The notes beneath the pieces were generated by a model that worked only from the letters and a program-made list of their open reading frames with translations, ran no database searches and had not been told where the DNA came from. A program made the position numbers and the translations under genes. Source: Chryseobacterium lactis (lineage in GTDB: Bacteria; Bacteroidota; Bacteroidia; Flavobacteriales; Weeksellaceae). From it: 64,000 nt of DNA. This document shows, piece after piece, positions 7,629 through 14,348 of the stretch. The stretch's first letter is position 1; every line of letters begins with the position of its first letter. The stretch lies in NCBI RefSeq assembly GCF_003815875.1, contig NZ_CP033924.1:4464001-4528000 (forward strand). Direction: 5' to 3'.

Positions 7629-8256
7629 TGCTCTTACATACATAGCGCTATTATCTGGAGTATTGCCGTTATCAATACTTGTCATTAGATACAAGTCCGT
7701 TTTAGTAAAAGGGCATATTATGCCATTTATCTACCTCACAGCTACTGCAACGGCTTATGAGTTTTTCTGCTCACTTTTATTGAATGTAAATAGTTCGTAT
7801 TGGTCACAAGCTTATTCTCTTTTCGAATTGTGTACAATTTATTATTTCTATAATAAGACATTCCAAAGAAAATATAAAAGCCTCTTCATTCTTTCTTTTG
7901 TCGTTTTGGTTGTTACTTACTGCGTCTCTGCCTTTTTTTGGACTTCGACCAATAGTCTGCTGGCAAAGGCTATCAATAAACTACCGATTACAGTATTCGT
8001 ACTTGGCTTTTCATTTATGTGGGTGAAGGATCTTTTTGGGGAAATGGCTATTGATGCGCCTCAAAACTCCTCTACTTTTTATTTTATAACAGGGCTATCA
8101 ATGTACTACTCAATAACATTTTTACTTTTCCTGTTTGGCTACTATATAGCAAATAGCAGTGATTACTTCTATGATTTTTGGGTGATCAATATTATAGCAA
8201 CGATAATTTTAAGAATCTGTTTAACTGTTGGTGTATGGAAAATGAAACCGAATTGA
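7609..8256 (+). CDS. Polytopic membrane protein, 215 aa
   Basis: A very hydrophobic protein with about six or seven membrane segments spread over its length, for example near residues 10-28, 38-60, 90-112, 122-140, 150-176 and 185-208. No ATG is available at its beginning. The frame opens with TTG codons at 7609 and 7621, overlapping the end of the CPPHC gene, so a TTG start and translational coupling are likely. Its end overlaps the histidine kinase start by 22 bases. It might be a sensor or an export-linked partner of the kinase; the family is not recognised. Confidence 0.7.
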   Translation: MILILYDALTYIALLSGVLPLSILVIRYKSVLVKGHIMPFIYLTATATAYEFFCSLLLNVNSSYWSQAYSLFELCTIYYFYNKTFQRKYKSLFILSFVVLVVTYCVSAFFWTSTNSLLAKAINKLPITVFVLGFSFMWVKDLFGEMAIDAPQNSSTFYFITGLSMYYSITFLLFLFGYYIANSSDYFYDFWVINIIATIILRICLTVGVWKMKPN

Positions 8257-9002
8257 AAATACTTTTTTATATAGGAACCGCAGTAATGGCACTATCTGTA
8301 TTAGCTGTTATACTCCTTATCGTTGCATACAGAAGCAAGATCAATTATGTGAATCGTAGAGAATCCGAAAGCCTGTTGCGCAGCTCTCTGGAGTCGGAAA
8401 AAAGAGAACGAAAACGAATTGCTTCAGATCTGCACGACAGTATCAGTGGGGATCTAAGTGCGATCCAGAATTACATAACCATACTTCATAATAAGGAAAA
8501 GGACACTTTTAAAAAATCAATATTCCTGGAGATTGAGACAGCCTTAGGAAATGTATTAGAAAATGTTCAGGATATAAGCTATAACCTAATGCCTCCGATG
8601 TTGGAATCTTTAGGCCTTATTTCTACACTAAGAAGCTACTTTTCAAGAATAAGAAAATGGAATAATGTAACAATTTATGAAGAATGTGTTGTAGAAAATG
8701 TGTACGTCCCTTCTTCGAAAGCCTATGAACTATATCGTATAATTCAAGAACTCATTAATAATATGATCAGGCATGGGAAGTCCAGCAGAATTGATTTTAC
8801 CGTCAATAGGGCTGATAAATGGATCGTTTTTGAAATTTCCGATAATGGTACTGCTTTTGATTTTTATAAAAGTGTAAAAGAACCAAATGGAATGGGTCTT
8901 AAAAACATAACTTCAAGGATGAGGCATATCGGTGCAAATCTGACTCAGCTGGATACAGATACAGGCAACAAATTACAAATTCATATAGAAAACGAAAAAT
9001 AA
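8235..9002 (+). CDS. Sensor histidine kinase (HisKA_3 / NarX-like)
   Basis: Start set at ATG 8235 (MENETE), inside the end of the membrane-protein gene; the frame is open further up but that would overlap more. The 255-residue protein has one membrane helix (about residues 8-32), a coiled linker, the phospho-acceptor motif ASDLHDSISGDL of the HisKA_3 family, and a C-terminal ATPase domain with an N-box (ELINNMIRHG), a D-box (ISDNGTAF) and a G-box (PNGMGLKNI). It has no large extracellular sensor domain, so sensing may depend on the neighbouring membrane protein. It couples to the next gene by a TAATG overlap. Confidence 0.9.
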   Translation: MENETELKILFYIGTAVMALSVLAVILLIVAYRSKINYVNRRESESLLRSSLESEKRERKRIASDLHDSISGDLSAIQNYITILHNKEKDTFKKSIFLEIETALGNVLENVQDISYNLMPPMLESLGLISTLRSYFSRIRKWNNVTIYEECVVENVYVPSSKAYELYRIIQELINNMIRHGKSSRIDFTVNRADKWIVFEISDNGTAFDFYKSVKEPNGMGLKNITSRMRHIGANLTQLDTDTGNKLQIHIENEK

Positions 9003-9664
9003 TGCTACAAATTGCAATAGTGGATGATCATACACTTTTTAGGAAAAGTTTGGCTCTCTTAATTAATAGTTTTTCTGAAATGGTTGTGGTTATCGAAGCT
9101 TCGAACGGCGTAGAGCTACTCGATAAACTTAACAGTAAGCCTGTCGATATCATACTCCTGGATCTGCAAATGCCAGAAATGGATGGTTTTGAAACGTGTA
9201 GAAAAGTGAAGCAATTGTATCCCAGCATCAAAATTTTGGTACTTACTCTTATGAATGAGATCGATACTATTCGAAACGTTGTAAACATGGGAGTACAAGG
9301 ATATTTTACAAAAAATACCCCGCCCAAAGAGCTGGAAGATGTTATTTGGAAATTGGAAGACAATGGATTCTATTTTGAAAAGAGCCTCACTTCGGTAATA
9401 AATGAAATACTTGCAAATCCCGATAGTAAGATCTATGAACAAAATGTTCAATTCACTGATCGTGAACTTGAAATTATCTTATTAACTGCTCAGGGAATGA
9501 AAGCTAAGGAAATTGCTGAAACTTTATTCATTAGTACTAAGACGGTAAACGCACACAAACAAAACATTCAGCATAAATACAATTTCGAAAATATCATGTC
9601 TGCCATATTATACTGCGTCCACCATAACATCATTGATTTAAAATCAATTGCCTCGAATAAATAG
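9002..9664 (+). CDS. LuxR/NarL-type response regulator
   Basis: A 220-residue protein with a receiver domain (residues 1-120): acidic pair at IVDDH, phospho-Asp in ILLDLQMPEMDG, and Lys in FTKNTPP. A C-terminal LuxR helix-turn-helix follows (about 150-212: FTDRELEIILLTAQGMKAKEIAETL and KTVNAHKQNI). It is the partner of the kinase with which it overlaps by one base. Likely targets are the palindromic sites before 7302 and 9775 (inference from their shared 12-mer). Confidence 0.93.
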   Translation: MLQIAIVDDHTLFRKSLALLINSFSEMVVVIEASNGVELLDKLNSKPVDIILLDLQMPEMDGFETCRKVKQLYPSIKILVLTLMNEIDTIRNVVNMGVQGYFTKNTPPKELEDVIWKLEDNGFYFEKSLTSVINEILANPDSKIYEQNVQFTDRELEIILLTAQGMKAKEIAETLFISTKTVNAHKQNIQHKYNFENIMSAILYCVHHNIIDLKSIASNK

Positions 9665-9707
9665 TTATTTTACCTATTGTACAGGATTTCAGGGTGCGCT
9701 AATTTTG
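9660..9707 (+). promoter_or_regulatory. Promoter and operator of the glycine-zipper gene
   Basis: The imperfect palindrome AATAGTTATTTTACCTATT (9660-9678) overlaps TTTACCTATTGT (9669-9680), identical to the site before 7302. TTG at 9677-9679 and a perfect TAATTTTG -7 box at 9700-9707 are 23 bases apart, the same spacing as at the first site. The ATG is 67 bases downstream of the -7 box. Confidence 0.65.
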
Positions 9708-9774
9708 AAATAGATCATTCGGTAGCTACAATGATGAATAATTATGATTATTTAATTTCTAAAATTTAAGTATT

Positions 9775-10449
9775 ATGGCTACAACCTCAATTTTAAGCAA
9801 TCCCTACAATCAAGTTGGGCAAATGCACAACGACGGAATGCAATTTGTTATCGGCAATATTAATCCGTCTTCCACCATAGAACAGATTGTTCAGTCTTGC
9901 GCATCGTATGTTCAAAAATTGTCAGACAATTCCAGTTCTGAGGCATACGTAAATTGGAACGCATTCATCTCGGAATCAATTAACAGAACTGAAAAATTGC
10001 AGTTGTCCGGTATGATCGACTGGTTACAGCAAAAAGATTTAATTACAAAAGAAGGGATAGATTTTATAAACTCCATTAATGATTTATCAGACGATCTATC
10101 GTTAAGCGAAGTAGTAAGTAAGATCGACAGCATTGAAAATGATATTCTATCGAGTAAGATGAGTGTCGAACAACAATCCTATCCTCTTCTTTATGCAGCT
10201 GTTGCAAAATACAGTGCCCAATATGGTGAACTACAGGAAACGAGTTCTAACTCAAAATGGAAAGAGATCAAAACTGCAAGAAAGTTTAGCTGGCCCTGGA
10301 AAAAAGATGCTGAAGGAGCAATAAGCGGAGCAATTGGTGGTGCTATCGGCGGAATAGGTGGCGGCTTGGCTGGTGTAGGCATAGGGGCATTACTGGGAGC
10401 TATCGGTGGTGGGCTCGGATCTTCAATAGCAGCGATTTTTATCAAATAA
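9775..10449 (+). CDS. Glycine-zipper protein, bacteriocin-like, 224 aa
   Basis: Starts at ATG 9775 under its own promoter. The first 170 residues are acidic and helical with no signal peptide. Residues about 180-220 form a long run of Gly/Ala/Ile with repeated GxxxG spacing (AISGAIGGAIGGIGG and GIGALLGAIGGGLGSSI), a glycine zipper that would insert in a membrane, preceded by a basic SWPWKKD patch. Such tails occur in two-peptide bacteriocins, pore-forming toxins and some envelope proteins. The shared operator with the kinase operon suggests it is the regulated output. No known family is recognised; a bacteriocin role is inference only. Confidence 0.75.
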   Translation: MATTSILSNPYNQVGQMHNDGMQFVIGNINPSSTIEQIVQSCASYVQKLSDNSSSEAYVNWNAFISESINRTEKLQLSGMIDWLQQKDLITKEGIDFINSINDLSDDLSLSEVVSKIDSIENDILSSKMSVEQQSYPLLYAAVAKYSAQYGELQETSSNSKWKEIKTARKFSWPWKKDAEGAISGAIGGAIGGIGGGLAGVGIGALLGAIGGGLGSSIAAIFIK

Positions 10450-10484
10450 TAACTGTTGAATTTAAATCTTAAAAAGCTAACTTA

Positions 10485-10514
10485 AGTAAGGCAGTTGTTA
10501 AAAATTGCCTTACT
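10485..10514 (+). terminator. Hairpin after the glycine-zipper gene
   Basis: AGTAAGGCA (10485-10493) pairs exactly with TGCCTTACT (10506-10514) around a 12-base loop. It lies 36 bases after the stop and 20 bases before the next ATG. The T run is weak, so partial termination or attenuation of the secreted-protein genes is possible. Confidence 0.55.
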
Positions 10515-10533
10515 GTTCAAATATATTGAAAAT

Positions 10534-11109
10534 ATGTTATCGAGAATTTTGTTTGTGCTTCTGTTAAACCCTTTGCTATTATTCTCTCAAACAAAGGCTG
10601 GTGGAAATTGCATTGAGAGTATCAAGCTTTACACAAGCTTTAAGAACTATGAAAATAACCAAGCTAACGATAGCATCTGTCTTTCGGGTAAATCTAAAAA
10701 GTTCAGCATTTTCTATAATAAATTGGTATTGAAAGATGGACAAAATAAACGTAAATATGCACATGGAAGTTTATGGGGATATCAAAAAGGCAATGATTTA
10801 TTTCGTTATTTCGACAAAACTACCACTTTTGGTACGTACGGGTATCACAAAATTATAGATACAGCAGGGCTCATCATATATTCCAAAAAGGAATCAGGTG
10901 GTTACCGGATGTCTTCAACGTATAAACTGTATTTCTACAGTAAGGATTTGAATTCGCCTTTAAAAAAGTTAACGATAAAGAATTTGGAAGCCGACTTTCC
11001 TAATCCTGAGTTTATTGCCGAATTGAAAAAATTGAAAAAGCTTTCGGTTACACAGGCCGACTCTAACCTGAAGATTAACGATATCTACAACAAATTTTAC
11101 AAACATTAA
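10534..11109 (+). CDS. Secreted hypothetical protein, copy A
   Basis: ATG 10534 gives a clean signal peptide (MLSRILFVLLLNPLLLFSQ); the open frame reaches back to a TTG at 10495 but that removes the signal shape. The mature part is about 170 residues, basic, with conserved features shared with the gene at 11296: an early C-[IV]-xxIKLY box, an SxCLS cysteine, KYxHGSLWGYQ, YSKDLxSP and a C-terminal LKELTI-like strand. I do not recognise the family. Its location behind the glycine-zipper gene and the presence of a paralogue suggest a role in the same system, for example immunity or a surface partner (inference). Confidence 0.72.
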   Translation: MLSRILFVLLLNPLLLFSQTKAGGNCIESIKLYTSFKNYENNQANDSICLSGKSKKFSIFYNKLVLKDGQNKRKYAHGSLWGYQKGNDLFRYFDKTTTFGTYGYHKIIDTAGLIIYSKKESGGYRMSSTYKLYFYSKDLNSPLKKLTIKNLEADFPNPEFIAELKKLKKLSVTQADSNLKINDIYNKFYKH

Positions 11110-11295
11110 TTTCATGCATCTTGCTTGAGCTTAGTATAACTAGGTGACTCCCTTAATATTATTAGAACTTGCTAGGAGCTGTTGGTAAAGCATTGGTCAG
11201 TTAAATAGCAGCGGTATTTTCCAGAGAAAAAAGTGTTAATTATTTGCACATGTCAATTCGATTAATTGACTTATGCTTTTATAAATAAATATTTT

Positions 11296-11901
11296 ATGTC
11301 ATTATTATTTAGATTTTTATTAGTACTGAGTCCTGCATTTATTTTTGCTCAAGGACATGTAAAAGAAATTGATTGTGTAAATAATATTAAGCTTTACAAA
11401 TCGTATGAAGACTATTCAAAAGGAAAAGTTCTTGATAGTGCGTGTCTATCAAAACAAGGAAATGAACTTGAAAAATATTGGGGGAGAATAGTACTCAAAA
11501 AAGAAAAAGAAAAGAAAAAATATAGCCATGGCAGTTTATGGGGATATCAAATAGGAGAGACTTTATATAGATATTCTGACGACGGCAAAACTTTTAAAAT
11601 TGTATATGGTTACTCCGAATTAGTTGATTCAGATGGATTGTTCATTTATATCTTTCGGGAAGGTTATAACTATGGCATTAGGGGAACATACAAAATTCAC
11701 TACCAATATAGTAAAGACTTAGAATCTCCAATAAAAGAGCTAACCATTAGTAATCTTGCAAAGGATATACAGAATGCAGATTTTATTGCTGATGTTAAAG
11801 CAACTGTTGAGGATTTATCAAAAAACAAAAGTAGCTCGATAAAACAAACTGCAATTAGTGAATTCAACACAAAATACAGAACGCACTTTCCAAAAAAATG
11901 A
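11296..11901 (+). CDS. Secreted hypothetical protein, copy B (paralogue of copy A)
   Basis: ATG 11296 begins a signal peptide (MSLLFRFLLVLSPAFIFAQ). The mature protein is clearly related to copy A: the same cysteine positions near the start (DCVNNIKLYKSYEDY, then SACLS), SHGSLWGYQIG, and KDLESPIKELTISNLA. The C-terminal 30 residues differ. A 190-base spacer with no gene separates the copies, so B may have its own promoter. The stop overlaps the start of the next gene as ATGA, which argues that the two are translated together. Family unknown. Confidence 0.72.
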   Translation: MSLLFRFLLVLSPAFIFAQGHVKEIDCVNNIKLYKSYEDYSKGKVLDSACLSKQGNELEKYWGRIVLKKEKEKKKYSHGSLWGYQIGETLYRYSDDGKTFKIVYGYSELVDSDGLFIYIFREGYNYGIRGTYKIHYQYSKDLESPIKELTISNLAKDIQNADFIADVKATVEDLSKNKSSSIKQTAISEFNTKYRTHFPKK

Positions 11902-12395
11902 ATTTCACATATCAAAAAAAGATGGTTAAATATATTTTGGCACTTATAATCTTGTTTATTTCTCCAATGTTTTTGCAAGCTCAAATACCAGGAGTTTATA
12001 AGTACCATATACCGCATAAAAATAAATCTCTTACAAATAATCTATACAGACAAGGTGTTTTACCAAAAGATGCCTTTCCTAATAAGATTATAGAATGGGA
12101 AAAAAAACAATTTCTCTTAGTTCAAAAATCTAAAAAAAGTGTTATAAGGGCTTTTAAAATACTGGAAGAAAGGGAAGAATTTTACATTTTATGTAGTGAG
12201 GATGTTGATATTTGTTACTGCAAATCAAGTAGTTTTATTTATTACAAACCTAGCTATAAGCTTCAAAGAATTCAAAAGGCTTTTAGCTTTTCACTGAAGC
12301 GAAACTTAATTGCAAGACTTCATCAATTCAATATTCCTGTTCCATCAAATTACGAGGATTTGAAATTTTGTGAGCTTTTGAAACAATTAAAGTAG
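11898..12395 (+). CDS. Secreted hypothetical protein, 165 aa
   Basis: Overlaps the previous stop by 4 bases (ATGA at 11898). An internal ATG at 11922 gives a tidier signal peptide (MVKYILALIILFISPMFLQAQ) and could be the true start. The mature part is basic and rich in Tyr and Lys, with a CSEDVDICYCKSSS stretch whose three cysteines may form disulfides. It is not obviously related to copies A and B but is coupled to B. No family recognised. Confidence 0.65.
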   Translation: MNFTYQKKMVKYILALIILFISPMFLQAQIPGVYKYHIPHKNKSLTNNLYRQGVLPKDAFPNKIIEWEKKQFLLVQKSKKSVIRAFKILEEREEFYILCSEDVDICYCKSSSFIYYKPSYKLQRIQKAFSFSLKRNLIARLHQFNIPVPSNYEDLKFCELLKQLK

Positions 12396-12423
12396 ACAAA
12401 AAGGTGTCACATTTCTGTCGTTA

Positions 12424-12606
12424 TGCGAGTAGTAAGAAAGATCGAAAACATCTAAAATGATATTCCATCGGTGCAATTAGAGGTTCCTTTGGTGGTATTG
12501 ATGGATGTAATTGGATAAGGCTTCAAAAACTAGTGTACCTGATGATACAACGAGTGGCTGCCTTAAGAGCTAATAATATTTACAATAAATATATCGGAAA
12601 TACCTA
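12424..12606 (+). pseudogene. Decayed remnant of a second glycine-zipper/secreted cassette
   Basis: Bases 12424-12470 closely match the glycine-zipper gene near 10107-10152: GTAGTAAG, then AGATCGA and AAAATGATATTC are shared with few changes. The next 50 bases resemble the start of its Gly-rich tail. Bases about 12565-12606 resemble the 3' end of copy A (TTTACAATAAAT against TCTACAACAAAT). Reading frames are broken and about 170 bases between the first two parts are missing. It looks like the ruin of a duplicated cassette. Confidence 0.55.
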
Positions 12607-12627
12607 AATCACTACTGCCTGATCACT

Positions 12628-13071
12628 TCAATGAACATCCCTAAAATACTGCTCTGCCATTTCCTTTACTCCCGGACTAAAGTATCTACCACCACTATAA
12701 AGTACTTGAAGAGCTGCTCTCAATTCATCAGGATCTGCACCTTTTAAAATATATCCATCAATACCTGATTGCAACATCCTTGAAACATCACTCTCATCAT
12801 CATTAATACTAAAACCTAATATTTTTATCATTGGATACTTTTCCTTGATAAACTTAGCGGTTTCGATACCATTCATCACCGGCATATTCACATCAAGGAT
12901 ACATACATCCGGCATTATATCACATTTTTCCATTTTTGCTAAAGCTACTTTTCCATTTTCGGCTTCAAATATGGTCTGGAAACCAAAGCTTTCAAGACAC
13001 TTACAAAGTTCACCCCTAAGCAGATCATGATCGTCGATTAGAGCGACCCTGATGATTTGTACTATACTCAT
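12628..13071 (-). CDS. Receiver-only response regulator
   Basis: 147 residues consisting of a receiver domain: acidic pair in LIDDHDLL, phospho-Asp in VCILDVNMPVMNG, and Lys in GYILKGADPDEL. The C-terminus stops at the place where NarL/LuxR regulators continue into a helix-turn-helix, so it is either a truncated NarL-type regulator or a stand-alone receiver that acts through protein contacts. It is transcribed towards the glycine-zipper locus, and its start overlaps the end of the upstream 85-aa gene by 4 bases. No cognate kinase adjoins it, so the kinase at 8235 is one candidate partner (inference). Confidence 0.85.
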   Translation of the reverse strand: MSIVQIIRVALIDDHDLLRGELCKCLESFGFQTIFEAENGKVALAKMEKCDIMPDVCILDVNMPVMNGIETAKFIKEKYPMIKILGFSINDDESDVSRMLQSGIDGYILKGADPDELRAALQVLYSGGRYFSPGVKEMAEQYFRDVH

Positions 13072-13325
13072 TTTGTCTTCCTTTTGGATTTTAAAGATAC
13101 ATGTGGTTCAGGTTGTTGTTTGCTGGTAATCCCGTCATCAACTGCGATATCTCTTACACCGTTAGCTATTAACCAATCACCAAAATTGGTAATATCAGGA
13201 GGCTTAAAGCGGATAATGTCGCCATTTTGGAGAGAAATGATAAAAATATCGATGCAGAGGCTAAATGCTGATAACTGTGGGGCAGCATAATTAAAATCGG
13301 GGTAAAAAATATCCTTTTTGTCCAT
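13068..13325 (-). CDS. Hypothetical protein, 85 aa, coupled to the receiver gene
   Basis: Start set at ATG 13325 (MDKKDIFYPDF); the frame stays open to 13415, but that part overlaps an inverted repeat and reads poorly. The product has a hydrophobic middle (LCIDIFIISLQNGD), an IRFKPPDITNFGDWL stretch and a basic tail ending in KSKRKTK. It overlaps the receiver start by 4 bases, which suggests the two are co-translated. Family not recognised. Confidence 0.55.
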   Translation of the reverse strand: MDKKDIFYPDFNYAAPQLSAFSLCIDIFIISLQNGDIIRFKPPDITNFGDWLIANGVRDIAVDDGITSKQQPEPHVSLKSKRKTK

Positions 13326-13387
13326 AATCTCAATGTTTTGTGTGTAGAGCATGGCACAAAAAGAGGCGCAGGCAACCACACTTAACG

Positions 13388-13497
13388 CACATTGAGGTAC
13401 TGGTATACCCGACAACGAATAAGCGAGCGCCCACGCCTATAGCATGAGCGTTCTTCCTTATCGTCCCGTTGTCTAAAAATTACCAGTTTTCAATGTG
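13388..13497. repeat. 110-bp imperfect inverted repeat
   Basis: CACATTGA (13388-13395) near the left end pairs with TCAATGTG (13490-13497) at the right. Further in, ACTGGTA pairs with TACCAGT, then GACAACG with CGTTGTC, and ATAAG with CTTAT. The centre is GC-rich. It lies between the 85-aa gene and the HTH genes and could be a structured RNA, a double terminator or a small non-autonomous mobile repeat. The flanking bases to 13592 hold no gene. Confidence 0.55.
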
Positions 13498-13592
13498 GGA
13501 CTTAAAGCAAAAACACTTTAAGATTTTTCTAAATGTTGCCGCAAAGATACAAAAATCGTTCCTAAATGGAAGGTTATTTGGGACAATAATGG

Positions 13593-13892
13593 TTATTGTC
13601 GATCGGTTTTAGTGGAAATATAATTTTGCTCCAGTATGTGTAGAATATCGGTTTCCTTATAGATAATCTTGCCTCCAATCTGTATAAATGGTAGGATATT
13701 ATCATCACGATACTGCTGTAACGTACGTTTGCTAATATGTAACAGCTTGCACATGTCTTCGCCCGAAAGGTATATTTCCCCGTTCATTACCGGACGGTAA
13801 TTTTTCAATATACTTTCGATATGGTTTTTTAGCTGTATTATCATTTCCTGATAGGCAACGATTTCTTCTTTGTCATTCGTCAATAAATCCAT
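13593..13892 (-). CDS. Excisionase-like helix-turn-helix protein (second gene)
   Basis: ATG 13892 (MDLLTNDK) gives 99 residues. The C-terminal half is an HTH_17/MerR-like winged helix: LSGEDMCKLLHISKRTLQQYRDD, then the wing GGKIIYKETDILHIL. Such small proteins on Bacteroidota elements act as excisionases or transcription factors. The gene overlaps the upstream HTH gene by 20 bases and is related to it, so they form a two-gene operon. The repeat unit described at 14245 lies upstream of the pair. Confidence 0.8.
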   Translation of the reverse strand: MDLLTNDKEEIVAYQEMIIQLKNHIESILKNYRPVMNGEIYLSGEDMCKLLHISKRTLQQYRDDNILPFIQIGGKIIYKETDILHILEQNYISTKTDRQ

Positions 13893-14184
13893 TATCGGCG
13901 GTATTGTACGGCTGCCCGGCTTCAAGCAAAGCCTGCACATCCGAGCGTTTATAATAATTCTTACGGTTCAGTCTGGAATAAGGCAATAAGCCCTTGTTTT
14001 TATACGTCTGCAAAGTCCGTTTGGTAATGTTCATCATCAGGCATACTTCCTGGTGATCGAGCCATTGTTCTTCTGCGAAAATTGGTGTGTATCTTTTCGT
14101 GGCATTTTTGGTCAGTTCCAAAAGTGCCTTCAGCTCATTTTTCATTCCCTCCAGTGTGGATTTTTGTATTGCGATAACTTCCAT
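13873..14184 (-). CDS. Excisionase-like helix-turn-helix protein (first gene)
   Basis: 103 residues: a helical N-terminus, then an HTH_17-type DNA-binding domain (LDHQEVCLMMNITKRTLQTYKNKG followed by a wing with NYYKRSDVQALLE). It resembles its downstream neighbour in layout and in the phrase ITKRTLQ-Y. CTnDOT-like elements carry pairs of such genes in their excision and regulation modules. Here the pair is transcribed from a region with the 20-bp operator-like repeat, which suggests control together with the transfer genes (inference). Confidence 0.82.
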   Translation of the reverse strand: MEVIAIQKSTLEGMKNELKALLELTKNATKRYTPIFAEEQWLDHQEVCLMMNITKRTLQTYKNKGLLPYSRLNRKNYYKRSDVQALLEAGQPYNTADNGFIDE

Positions 14185-14244
14185 AGTTTGCTCATTTTTG
14201 CTGTGGAAGTCGAATTTATAAAGGCTTAGTGCTGCATTGGGGAA

Positions 14245-14290
14245 TGTTGCAGGGTTTGGCGTTGAGAGGCAGTGTTTGGCGTTTGATAAT
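14245..14290 (-). promoter_or_regulatory. 20-bp tandem element, site 1 of 5
   Basis: Two tandem 20-base units, each with (T/G)GCAG(T/G)GTTTGGCGTT, lie 60-105 bases upstream of the HTH gene pair. The same sequence recurs near 30915, 35524, 41400 and 49915 (see findings). Likely operator or promoter element for element-encoded genes. Confidence 0.6.
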
Positions 14291-14348
14291 CAGATTAGGT
14301 TCCACCGAGGGCCCACTTACGGAATTGTTATTTAGTACGTTTTAAAAG

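Noticed and set aside
10191..10445. Proline-rich frame opposite to the glycine-zipper tail
   Set aside because: It is the reverse-strand image of the Gly-rich repeat (GGN codons give CCN) and has no independent support.
12845..13290. Plus-strand frames over the receiver gene
   Set aside because: The minus-strand protein has a full receiver signature, so the plus-strand frames are shadows.
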